Assembly (NCBI GenBank): GCA_032718475.1
Contig: JAUCBJ010000764.1
Span: 1-64,000 of the forward strand
Length of the DNA: 64,000 nt
Reading direction: 5' to 3'
Source: Nemertoderma westbladi
Taxonomy: Eukaryota > Xenacoelomorpha > Nemertodermatida > Nemertodermatidae
Part shown: piece after piece, positions 1-9,900 of the stretch
Layout of the letters: each line of letters begins with the position of its first letter
Position numbering within the stretch: position 1 is the stretch's first letter
The notes under the pieces: generated by a model
Database searches by the model: none
Told to the model about the DNA's origin: nothing
What the model saw: only the letters and a program-made list of their open reading frames with translations
Translations under genes and position numbers: made by a program

Positions 1-1
1 T

Positions 2-3000
2 TTCGAAAATTCGGCGGAAAAATTTATTGAGGAGGCTTGGGTCAGGGCCTCGGCGCGCAAACCATCGCGAGCGCTAAGGACTGACACTGAGTCAAGCGAT
101 GAAGAGGAAGAAATGAGACGTCAGAAGTCCCGAAACTATAAGGAAAGAAGGACGGACGCGGAGCAGGTAAGTTGGAACCACCGGGAAAGGACCAGACTTA
201 ACAACCCTGCGGAACTAAACCATTTGTTAACCCGGAACGACGCAACCCTTAGGGACATAGGTAAGTTTGCTGCTAGGCAAGGACTGCCGACGCAACAACC
301 CCAGAAGTTTATGGGTAACCATAAGCATTGGAGGACCTTCAAAACCTATGTCGACGAGCAGCTAACCAACAGCACCTTTACTCCCAACGAGAAGTTCAAC
401 TATTTGCTTCAGATGCTCCATCGAGAACCTAGAGCCATTGCTGATAACTTCGTCGGCAATGAACGGGCATTCGAATTAGCGATGAAGACGCTTAGCGACA
501 TCTACGGGAATAAAACGAAGATGGCGCAGTCGATAGTAGAAGACTTGGGTAAGGGCGGAAGGATTACAACTCCGTTAGAGCTGTTGAACTTAGCGAACGC
601 TATTTCGAACGCATTGGACATCTTGAGGACGGTGAATCTACCTCATCATGGTGATCACGCCGAAGTTTTGAAAAGCGTAATAAGACGTATAAACATGCGT
701 TACCGACAGAAATGGCGCAAATTAGAGAATAAGTTGGAGGGCCAAGGTAAAGTATTGACACTTCAGCATATTCATGACATGATAGCCACAGACGCAGTAG
801 CAGAGATGAAATCAAACTTCTCAGAAGAGAATATGAGGGAGTCTAAGCCTGTTACCGGTAAGTCTATGGTAAGTTTTGACGATGACAGGACCACTGTGAC
901 ATTTAACTCAGTAGACAGATATAATTCGAGTACCCCAGCCTTTAGATCAGACTCGCGAGTATGGTCAGGTGAGCGGTTAGATAGACCTAGGTTAAAGCAA
1001 CAGGAGTTGCCGGATGGATTTGTAGGTTGCCAATACTGTTTACTAAAGGAGGTAAGATCTGACGACCATAAGTTAGATAGTTGCAGACGGTTCAAAGAAT
1101 TAAATTCGGAACAGAGAAGAGTTCAAGTGCGGACGTTGGACACCTGTTGGGCATGTCTTGCGCCAGGTCATGTACGGCGGCAGTGCCCGAACAGCAAGGA
1201 CGGATGCATGGAATGCGGCAGACTACACCACAAGTTGCTACATGCGGATTTCCACACCCCAACGGACCGTTACTTACAGCGAAATCCTCACAGGAAGGGG
1301 AGCAAAGAACCCGTATCGATAAGGAGGAATACGTACACCGGCATCCAGGACGATGGTTACCAACCAGGTTCGTCGGACGAGGATGGCGAGTCGAGCGCAA
1401 GAGAAGTGACCTGCCAAGGTTTCACTGCGGATAGTTCATCGACCAGCGCGCGGACGTATTTATCATCGGCCACGTCGGAAATATTTAGCGTGATTCCGGT
1501 GAAACTCACTGGCGATAAGGGATCGAAGCGAATATATGTGATGTTGGACACTGCGTCCACATTATCATATATCGACGAGGAAGTGGCGAGAGCCGTTTCT
1601 AGCTTCCAGGACGCCGAGGAGATCCAAATAGAGTTGAAGTCTATGCACGGGGTAGGAGACCTCAAGGGACACAGAATTTCGGTGGAACTAGACTCCCTAC
1701 TTCCGAGAGACCAACACACTCGACAAGAACGGAAAGCTTTGCCATTGGACGGATTTAAGTGTCTAGCTATGAAGGGATTCGGCAGGCAGTTAGGTAAGGT
1801 GCCGCCGATGAGTCCCATAGCACAGGAGTATTTTGACAAGCTCAGGATACCCAGACACCAGGTAGGTTATAGGAATGTTTCTATGTTGATTGGTGCAGAA
1901 CAGCTGATCGCACACCAGATATGGGAAACGAGACCAGCTGAGCCGCATGTCAATGGACCACATGCCCATAGGACCATACTAGGTTGGTATACACGAGTAC
2001 CCATGTCTTATGAGTTTACAGGCGGCGACAAGCCAATAAACAGATACGACGAATTACAGCCTATAACTCAACCACCGTTAGTAGAACCACCAGACATAGA
2101 CGAGTTTAGGAGAACCTGTATTGACCACTATAGTGACTTTAGCGAGTCAGACGAGGAGTTGATTCCTGATAATGTTAGGTTGTCGGAACCACTTCATAAT
2201 GACCGGACAGATAGTGAACCCGAGGACTACTGTTATCAGACCCGTGGGTCTGGTTCAGCGGCCCACGCTACCTATTTGACTAACGTTTTGACTTATACAG
2301 ACATAGTGGAGGGTCAAGTGGCTAAATATCGAGACCTAGACATTTTCCAATACAGTGAGGAGGAATTACAGAAGGAATTGATACGCCAGGACCTCGAGAC
2401 AGGAGCCAGAACCGTCGAATGGCTGGATAGGGACGCAATGGAACCCGGTGGATATGACCTAGCCATGTCTACTGATGAGAAACGGTCGCTGGAGATGATG
2501 GAAGATACCATACGTCTGCTACCGACTGGACATTTTGAAGTTGGAATGTTGTGGCGTCGACAACCACCTAAGCTGGAGAACAACTACAACTTAGCCTTGA
2601 AAAGATTGAACGGAGTAAGGGCTCGGTTGTTGAAGAATCCGGACATTAGGGAGAAGTATTGCGCCCAGATCAACAACTATTTCGCCAAGGGATTTGCTGG
2701 GAAGGTAGAGGACCCTGACTTAGTGACAGACCAGACTTATTACCTTCCACACCACTATGTGACTCACCCTGACAAGCCAGACAAGGTCCGAGTAGTCAAC
2801 GACTGCGCAGCAGTCTATAGAGGTATGTCCCTGAATTCAGAGTTGATGGATGGTCCCAACCTGAACAACTATTTGATTGGAATACTGTTGCGTTTTAGAC
2901 AGCGGCGATTCGCATTTACTTGTGACATCGAGGCGATGTTCCACCAGGTAAGAGCCTGTAAGGCAGACCAGGATAGCCTTCGCTTTCTCTGGTACGAGAA

Positions 3001-5029
3001 TGAAGACTTATCCGGCCCAGTGGTTACATACCAAATGTACGTAAGGATATTTGGCGCCCGCGATAGTCCGAATGGCACGCTGTTTGTTCTAAAGAAAACG
3101 GCAACAGCCCAGATTGGTAAGTACCCAGTAGAAGTAATCGAGTCCATCTTGAGAAACTTCTATATGGACGACGGATTGGTGTCCAAGGACACAGCGGAAC
3201 AAGCCATAGAAGTGGCTCACGGCCTGCAAGAGTGCTTGGCTACAGGGGGATTTCCTCTAACCAAGTTCACTACGAACTCGGAGGCCCTATTAGAATCGTT
3301 CCCGGTGAAAGATCGCGGGAGCGGAGACATAGAATTGGGGGTAGAACCAATCCCCATGGCGCGAGTACTGGGACTCGCTTGGAACCCGAACTCAGATAAG
3401 TTCCAGGTAAGAGTTAGATTTGAGCCCAGTAGCCCAGACAAAGTTTTGACAAAGAGGATTTGCTTATCGACATTAAGTAGACTATTTGACCCGATGAATT
3501 TTATCAGTCCGGTTATATTACAGGCACGAGCGTGCATGAGGAAAATTTGGTTGTCCGACTTAGAGTGGGACGAACCAATATCTCCTATACATGCAAAGCA
3601 GTGGAGGGAGTGGGAAGCCGAGTTACATCTATTGAAAAACATAGACGTACCCCGTTCCTACTTTCCGAATCAGCTGGTATTTCCAGCTGATCTCGAACTG
3701 CATTTGTTCAGTGACGCAAGTGACACCGGCTTTGGTATGGTAGCCTACCTTCGCCGAGAGGTAAGTCAGGACAAGTTTGAGACGGCCTTTGTAACTTCTA
3801 GATCAAAGACAATGCCGGTAAAATACATGACTGTCCCTCGTGCAGAGTTACAGGCGGCTGTAGTTTCGGTCGAGGTAAGTAAGCAGATAATTGAGGAGTT
3901 AGACACGACATTGACCTTATTCTATTGGACGGACGCATCCTTGGTGTTAGTATACATTGCGGCCGACAATATTGCACTAAAGACATTTGTGGCCAATAGA
4001 CGCGCTCAGATCGTCGACTTTTCGACGAAGGAACAATGGAGACATTGTCCGGGAGTGTTGAACCCGGCCGACATAACTTCGAGAGGTGCAATGCCGGCGG
4101 AATTCTGTCAGGAAGAGTCGCAGGAGTTTTGGTTGCATGGACCTGATTTTCTAACGAGGACACAGGAACATTGGCCAGAGCGACTAAAGATTGTGACCAA
4201 TCCGATGCCTGAAGATGCAGAAGTCAAGGTGGAGAAAGTCTCTAAGTCGAAGTCTAAAGCCAAACACAAGTCATTGGAGCGGCCTGAAGAGTCATTGGAG
4301 CGGCCTGAAGAGTCATTGGAGCGGCCCGGAGACCTGTCAGACCAACAGACTTACGTGACTACTAGGTCCGGAAGGGTAAGTTACGACGTAAAACCACCCT
4401 TACAGACTAAACCGGAGTTACAATTGGTAAGTGACGGACAGAAAATGACCGACACAATGGAGTCTTTGGTTTCCAAACCTGCGGGTTTGGATTCGAAACT
4501 TCCATTAATTAGCGGACAACCGTCGCTGGCATTAGAGCCATGTAGTATTTATGACAAATTACTAAATTCGTCTGCCTCTTGGCTGACAATTTGTAAAAGA
4601 ACTGCGTGGTTAAGCCGATACATTTTGTACCTTTGTTTAAAACATTCGAAACATTTGAGAGAACCATTGAGCACCAATAGTGAGCGAATTCGGAAATTGA
4701 AACAACCTCTGACAGAGGATGAGATTGATCAAGCGGAATTAAAGCATTTGAAACATTATCAAGTGTGTGCCTTCCCAAAGGAATTCCATCTATTATCGGC
4801 TCAACGACCAGTTCTCTATAAACCCCTTAGAAAATGGAGTCCATTAATCCATAAGGGTTTAATTTGTCATAGATCGAGAATCCAGACTGTCGACATAAAC
4901 TCACAGTTTCGGTTCCCAGTGATAATCCCTAGTCACCCAATAGAATTGCAAAGAGCGATTCTATGGGATATACACAAGAGGTTGCATCACGCGGGAAAGT
5001 TACACTGTCTGTCGGCAGCGAGACAGTGA
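2..5029 (+). CDS. BEL/Pao-type retroelement gag-pol (partial at left edge)
   Basis: The reading frame is open from base 2, so the true start lies off the window; the first internal ATG is at 113. Counting from that Met: a gag part like the DUF1759 family of BEL elements (about 60-210); cysteine/histidine zinc knuckles (306-380, starting CQYC and including CWACLAPGH); an aspartic protease with DTAS at 479; reverse transcriptase (about 830-1090) with YMDD at 1017; and RNase H with SDAS around 1201 and the RAELQAAV and WTDAS motifs. The integrase zinc finger begins with LHHAGK, just before an in-frame TGA at 5027-5029. The catalytic residues I can check in protease and reverse transcriptase look intact, so the copy is young or recently active. 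A 21-bp tandem repeat lies at 4271-4333. The family call (BEL/Pao) rests on the gag, protease and integrase types and on domain order. Confidence 0.9.
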   Translation, partial: FENSAEKFIEEAWVRASARKPSRALRTDTESSDEEEEMRRQKSRNYKERRTDAEQVSWNHRERTRLNNPAELNHLLTRNDATLRDIGKFAARQGLPTQQPQKFMGNHKHWRTFKTYVDEQLTNSTFTPNEKFNYLLQMLHREPRAIADNFVGNERAFELAMKTLSDIYGNKTKMAQSIVEDLGKGGRITTPLELLNLANAISNALDILRTVNLPHHGDHAEVLKSVIRRINMRYRQKWRKLENKLEGQGKVLTLQHIHDMIATDAVAEMKSNFSEENMRESKPVTGKSMVSFDDDRTTVTFNSVDRYNSSTPAFRSDSRVWSGERLDRPRLKQQELPDGFVGCQYCLLKEVRSDDHKLDSCRRFKELNSEQRRVQVRTLDTCWACLAPGHVRRQCPNSKDGCMECGRLHHKLLHADFHTPTDRYLQRNPHRKGSKEPVSIRRNTYTGIQDDGYQPGSSDEDGESSAREVTCQGFTADSSSTSARTYLSSATSEIFSVIPVKLTGDKGSKRIYVMLDTASTLSYIDEEVARAVSSFQDAEEIQIELKSMHGVGDLKGHRISVELDSLLPRDQHTRQERKALPLDGFKCLAMKGFGRQLGKVPPMSPIAQEYFDKLRIPRHQVGYRNVSMLIGAEQLIAHQIWETRPAEPHVNGPHAHRTILGWYTRVPMSYEFTGGDKPINRYDELQPITQPPLVEPPDIDEFRRTCIDHYSDFSESDEELIPDNVRLSEPLHNDRTDSEPEDYCYQTRGSGSAAHATYLTNVLTYTDIVEGQVAKYRDLDIFQYSEEELQKELIRQDLETGARTVEWLDRDAMEPGGYDLAMSTDEKRSLEMMEDTIRLLPTGHFEVGMLWRRQPPKLENNYNLALKRLNGVRARLLKNPDIREKYCAQINNYFAKGFAGKVEDPDLVTDQTYYLPHHYVTHPDKPDKVRVVNDCAAVYRGMSLNSELMDGPNLNNYLIGILLRFRQRRFAFTCDIEAMFHQVRACKADQDSLRFLWYENEDLSGPVVTYQMYVRIFGARDSPNGTLFVLKKTATAQIGKYPVEVIESILRNFYMDDGLVSKDTAEQAIEVAHGLQECLATGGFPLTKFTTNSEALLESFPVKDRGSGDIELGVEPIPMARVLGLAWNPNSDKFQVRVRFEPSSPDKVLTKRICLSTLSRLFDPMNFISPVILQARACMRKIWLSDLEWDEPISPIHAKQWREWEAELHLLKNIDVPRSYFPNQLVFPADLELHLFSDASDTGFGMVAYLRREVSQDKFETAFVTSRSKTMPVKYMTVPRAELQAAVVSVEVSKQIIEELDTTLTLFYWTDASLVLVYIAADNIALKTFVANRRAQIVDFSTKEQWRHCPGVLNPADITSRGAMPAEFCQEESQEFWLHGPDFLTRTQEHWPERLKIVTNPMPEDAEVKVEKVSKSKSKAKHKSLERPEESLERPEESLERPGDLSDQQTYVTTRSGRVSYDVKPPLQTKPELQLVSDGQKMTDTMESLVSKPAGLDSKLPLISGQPSLALEPCSIYDKLLNSSASWLTICKRTAWLSRYILYLCLKHSKHLREPLSTNSERIRKLKQPLTEDEIDQAELKHLKHYQVCAFPKEFHLLSAQRPVLYKPLRKWSPLIHKGLICHRSRIQTVDINSQFRFPVIIPSHPIELQRAILWDIHKRLHHAGKLHCLSAARQ
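2237..2252. repeat. Dispersed palindrome, copy 1 (variant)
   Basis: CAGACCCGTGGGTCTG: 7-bp arms with a two-base centre, inside the gag-pol frame. It has the layout of the five other copies, with CAGACCC in place of CAAACCC. Confidence 0.7.
4271..4333 (+). repeat. 21-bp tandem repeat in the retroelement linker
   Basis: Three copies of a 21-bp unit encode SLERPEE, SLERPEE, SLERPGD in the lysine-rich linker between RNase H and integrase. Because 21 is a multiple of three the frame is kept. The third copy differs at its end. Confidence 0.85.
4473..4490. repeat. Dispersed palindrome, copy 2
   Basis: CCAAACCTGCGGGTTTGG, one base off a perfect 18-bp palindrome. Here it is read as part of SKPAGLD in the gag-pol frame. 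Confidence 0.85.
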
Positions 5030-6136
5030 TTCATTCTATTGCAGCCAAGCAGGGCAGTCGGCACTATGTATGACGCCTGTCTGGTTTGCAAGAGGGTGAA
5101 CGCCAGAGTATTGGAACAGGAGATGGCTGAACTCCCGGAAGCGAGAGTGCAGGCATATGACCCACCCTTTACGAACACAGGGGTGGATTGTTTTGGTCCG
5201 ATTGAGGCAAAGAGTGGACGGCTGACCCACAAGCGATGGGGTCTGCTACTGACATGCATGGCTAGTAGAGCCATACACATTGAGCGTGTGGCAGACATGT
5301 CGACCAAATCTCTGCTCCTGGCCTTAAAGAGATTTATGGCCAGGAGAGGACTAGTAAAGGCGTTCTACTCTGATAAGGGTACAAACTTTGTCGGAGGGAA
5401 TAGCGAGTTGAACGCGGCTCATAAAGCGGCACAGAATAAGGAAATTTCTGCAGCACTTTTGCTGCAAAGAGTAGAGTGGAGATTTAATACTCCAGAAAGT
5501 CCTTGGAGAGGAGGAAGTTGGGAGCGTTTAGTTCGCTCCGTGAAGCAGGCCATTGCCAAAACGTTGCCTGTGAACAAACAACTTACCGACGACGAACTGG
5601 TCACAGCTTTCATTGAAATCGAGCATACCCTAAACTCGAGGCCGATAGCTATGTTGCCAGACGGTGTTGCATTAACGCCGAATCATTTGCTAATGCAGAG
5701 TCCAGCGTTTCTTGTGCCGGCATCAGAACCCGTTAGTGCCGACCTATATAGTCGTAAGAGCTGGAAAATGACTCAATTTGTGGCGTACACATTCTGGGAA
5801 TATTGGCGGGAATATTATCTTCCCACCATATCCACCAGAACAAAGTGGTACAAAACGGTTCGGAGTCTCCAAAGGGGAGATTACGTATTGATAACCGAAC
5901 CTATTGTCAAGAGAAAGTATTGGGAGACGGGAGCGATCTTGCATATACACCCAGACGTGCAAAACATAGTGCGCACAGTCACTATGAAAATTAGGTGCAA
6001 GTGTCCGCACCCAAAAAAGTGTAAAACTAATGGTTTGCACACCTTGGACCGACCGGTCCAAGATATTGTGTTATTAGAGGAGACACGTATCGAGACGGGA
6101 GATTATAATTTGTCTCCTGCCTCAAAACAGAGTTAG
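5030..6136 (+). CDS. BEL/Pao integrase portion, in frame after a TGA
   Basis: This stretch continues the same frame as the gag-pol reading frame after the TGA at 5027-5029; its first ATG is at 5066. It holds the second half of the integrase zinc finger (CLVCKR), then the DDE core: Asp in NTGVDCFG (codon 5186), Asp in YSDKGTNF (5372) and Glu in GSWERL (5522). The carboxyl part, with YWREYYLPT and KWYKT followed by RGDYVLI, matches the DUF5641 tail usual in BEL integrases. The protein normally joins its cut DNA ends into the host genome. The TGA splits the zinc finger, so either this copy is knocked out by one nonsense change or the element uses stop readthrough. The first seems likelier because BEL polyproteins are usually uninterrupted here. 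Confidence 0.85.
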   Translation, partial: FILLQPSRAVGTMYDACLVCKRVNARVLEQEMAELPEARVQAYDPPFTNTGVDCFGPIEAKSGRLTHKRWGLLLTCMASRAIHIERVADMSTKSLLLALKRFMARRGLVKAFYSDKGTNFVGGNSELNAAHKAAQNKEISAALLLQRVEWRFNTPESPWRGGSWERLVRSVKQAIAKTLPVNKQLTDDELVTAFIEIEHTLNSRPIAMLPDGVALTPNHLLMQSPAFLVPASEPVSADLYSRKSWKMTQFVAYTFWEYWREYYLPTISTRTKWYKTVRSLQRGDYVLITEPIVKRKYWETGAILHIHPDVQNIVRTVTMKIRCKCPHPKKCKTNGLHTLDRPVQDIVLLEETRIETGDYNLSPASKQS

Positions 6137-6903
6137 TGTTGGACGCAACTCACTTCGTATGCATTCCTCGTATGCAAATACAAGGAAATGCATAGGAGCG
6201 GGGTTGTGGTGATTTGCGTTGAGTTTTGTCTGGTGGGTATCAAAACAAAATTTTATTTTCAAAATTTTGGAAAAATTAAAAATTTTAAAAAATTAGAAAA
6301 GTGAACCCAAGACAATTCCAGACGCTGTGTATAGACGCGTTTTAGAATTCGTCTATAGATAAACAGTAATTTGAAAAGTCGTGAAGCCTGGAAAATAGCA
6401 TTTAGAAACCATGGTGACGGCTATATTACGTAGGAGTATAAATTGAGTTTAGCAACTTCCACAGATTGGTGCCAACAGTGCAACTAAGGTGCTAAAGGTT
6501 AGTAGCACCAGAGGCGTACCCGTACATGGACCCCACTCAGTAGTTTGCAGGATGTGTGATGTTCGATTATCAAACCTGTGGGTTTGGTATAGTCGAGTAT
6601 TGTGGCTATAGTCCTTTCTAACTACTGTAGTTTAGTACGAGTAATGGGAGTAGTTTGGGCATCAAAAAGTGAGTTGGTCACGGCCAGTTTATCTCCAAAG
6701 TTTTTGCGCTATGCATGGGAATAGGTTAGAGGATAGTTAGTTAGGAAGAGACGGGATCTAGAGAGTCGAACCTGAACTGCTGGAAGGCGGGGGGGGGGTT
6801 CGGGAGGTCTGTCCTTCGGCGACATCTAACTGATTTACCCACAGTGTAATTGGTTACGTAACGGCACTTATTGGGATATATATATGTATATACGCGAGGC
6901 ATA
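6137..6903 (+). other. Gap between the two retroelement reading frames
   Basis: No reading frame of note. It holds an A/T-rich stretch (6240-6300), a GGTGCTA/TAGCACC hairpin (6488-6494 with 6503-6509), a sequence TGGTGCCAACA near 6470 that resembles a primer-binding-site motif but is in the wrong place for the upstream element, one copy of the dispersed palindrome (6571-6586) and a G run near 6788. It may be the leader of the second reading frame, or the join between two nested elements. Confidence 0.45.
6571..6586. repeat. Dispersed palindrome, copy 3
   Basis: CAAACCTGTGGGTTTG, in the non-coding gap between the two large reading frames. Confidence 0.8.
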
Positions 6904-9900
6904 ATGGAGAGGGATATTAGAGCGCAACCGCGCAGAGGATTTACTGCCAGAGAGGAGGCGGAGCTACCATTCGCGCGACCAGGATGTAAAGACTCTAACG
7001 TTTACTACCATGGGCGGTCCGTGATGGAGCTAAACGGGAAATACAAGCAGAGTTATGATAAAGAATTACGGAGGGAAAGAATGAGAGCGTTGGGGGACCG
7101 GATGGAAGTTTTGCGGAGAGAGTATCGCACGCGGAATCCCTACGACTTCGCTTTGGACGTATGTGACATTAGCGCAGATCCGGACGAGGAAATCGCACGA
7201 CTATACCATATGAATATGTATTTACGACACGAGGAGCCTCTACCTGCAGTCCGAGATCAGTTCGACGGAATGCATCTGTACCGGAGGACTCGAGGCGAGG
7301 ATCAGGAGACGCCGAAAGTCTTCAGCGTGTACAAGCTGTTCTACAAGTGTGGTGAATGCATGAATAAGCAAGACGTAGCGATTCCCGACCGATTAGACGA
7401 GCAACATCCGGAACCGATATTAACGCGATGTCCAGCTCACCAATTCCTTAGATATAACGAGGGAGGTTACCCGATGAGCAACCCGATGATCAGTATCGAC
7501 TTCAGCGGAAAGCGACCTCCGAGACCCATTACGCCGACCGTTACGACATTAGATCCGTATACGGAGATTAAACCCTGTTCGACACCCAGTTTGATAGAGA
7601 CGGCAGCGGCCATTTCGCTGTACCGAGCCTATAAGGACCTAGAGGCGCAGCGCGAAGCGGCGCGGGACTCGGGTACCAAACCCGCGGGTTTGGAGCTCTC
7701 GAGTCCCTGGACTGCGTTTACTTCACCTCACCGAGTGAGAAGCCTCACGCCTGAGCATCAGGACGACATAGACGCGTTGCGGCAGGAGGAGCGAGCGGCG
7801 AAGGCGAAAGAGTTATTTGAGAACAGGATAGCGGAGTATAATAAGACCGCGGATAGACATCAAGAGGAGACGAGGAGAGTGACCGGATTTGTTCCACAGG
7901 TCGTATCTCAACCCGGACCGGTGTATTATTCCGACGGCACCGAACCTGCGATATTAGTAGATCATCCGGAGTCGCGAGAAGCGATACGATTCTTGCCGAT
8001 GGTAAGAATGGCGGACCATTGGAACGTTGACTGTCTACGGGAAGTTTTATGCGCGAAGTTCTTGCGTGATGTCCCAATGCAGATCACAGATTACGACACG
8101 TTGGATAAGATTGGAGCTCCGGGGAAGGAGAGTAAGCTATTCGGATGGTTGGATAAGTACATCAAGGTATGGGTCGCGGTGGCTACATTCCCAGATGACG
8201 AGGAGGTAGACCAGACGTGGCTGAGGAGGAAGGGTTCTTATACCCGATATGATGACCACAAGGCTATCGAGCGCATGTGGACCCCATCAGACGAGATTCA
8301 GCGTCAGTGGAGGAAAACGGAGGAATCACTGCAGGATTGGAGGGTGATGTTCTACGACAATGAAGGAGGGTCCCATCAGGAATGTTTGACCAGCAAGTGT
8401 ATTCAAATTCGTGCGGCCGATGGTGTGACTCATGTGTTTATGCGTGTGAGGGCGGATCGAGAGAGACCGGAGCCCATCATAACGACACAATATCGGAAGG
8501 GGAAGGATCCTAGGGAACAGATTTTGGAGGTATGCAGGCGAGGAGGTATGCACGGAGCGGAGCGTATCGACGCCAGGATGTTACCCAAGAAAGTTAGAGA
8601 GGCTATTCTCAACCAAGATTACGTCAAGGTGGGATCGGGAGTCCAGAGCGATTTGGAGAGTGACTTCAACGCCATGACTGATCTGGAAGATAGATTGCCG
8701 AGACCGTTTGTCGACACCAAGCTATTGTTGCTATGGGCACAGGATATTGGAATTTATAGGGAGTATCCCAACTCTGCCAAGACTGGTATGGGCTTTATAG
8801 CACACTTGTTGTATAATTGGGACTTTAAGTTAAAGACGCAGAAGAAGTACGAGGAGGCGTATGGCGAATACAACACGCCACCGGGAGCGGAGTTCAAATC
8901 CCACTTCAAGCGGCAAGCGTTAGTGTATTGGAACATTTGCGCGCCACCCCGTGCGTCGCTACAATATTATTTGGTGCTTGAGTCGAACATGGTGACTTGT
9001 TTATTAGCAGATATCGTTGCGCGAGTTTTGAAGCGTCATCCATTGGTATTCGGAGGAGATCAATACGTTCGCTCGAAAGGGGGAATCCAATCCGACGTGA
9101 TGAAGCGTTTCTTAACCCCGTTCTTCAACCAATCGTTAGAGAATACGTCGATGGTTAGGAGAGGATTAGCGATATTCGAAGGAGTATATCGACAGAACAT
9201 CGGAGATTTGGGAGACCGACCGTCGATGGAATATCCGACGCCAGAAGCTTTGGAGAAGTGGTTCGGGAATCAAACCCGCGGGTTTGGTACTCCCTTCCAC
9301 TCGGAGGCTGATAGACCTGTTAAGGAGGGCTGGCCGGAGACGTTAGTAGAGGTGTTCGGAGTAGATCTTCCGGTGGAGAAGACATATCCGAAACGAACGC
9401 GGGAGGAAATATTGGAGATAGAGGACAAGGGCGAGGATGTTTACTTTGTTCCGGATCGACAACCGTTGACCGGAGAGGACGACATCGTATTAGACATTGG
9501 GAAGGAAGGAAGTGCGAAACCGATTGGAGACCTCATATACGAGAGGGCCTGGTTTCCACAAGCGCGTAGGTGCAAATTGTGCGGCAGCACAAGGCACAAT
9601 TTAAAGTCGTGCGATGCGGTAGTAGAGGCGGCGCATAAGGTCTGTCGTTGGTGTAATGAGACCGACCATTCGTTTCACACGTGCACCGTCTTCATTTCTC
9701 AATGTGGATATTGTGGGGTAAAGGGACATCGTAGCGCGAGATGTCAGCTGCGAGATGATTCCTTTCAAAACCATAGCGCTAACCTACTTCGGGAGATGTT
9801 AGATAAGTGGGAGAGTGTGGCTGATTACCATATTCAAGCGCAGATGCGTTGGTTACCATTTAAAGCGGGATATGGGTTTTGGGCGGTAGACCCATCGCAT

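Noticed and set aside
6460-6480. Primer-binding site of a second retroelement (TGGTGCCAACA)
   Set aside because: Only a partial match to common motifs, and no LTR boundary could be shown just upstream of it.
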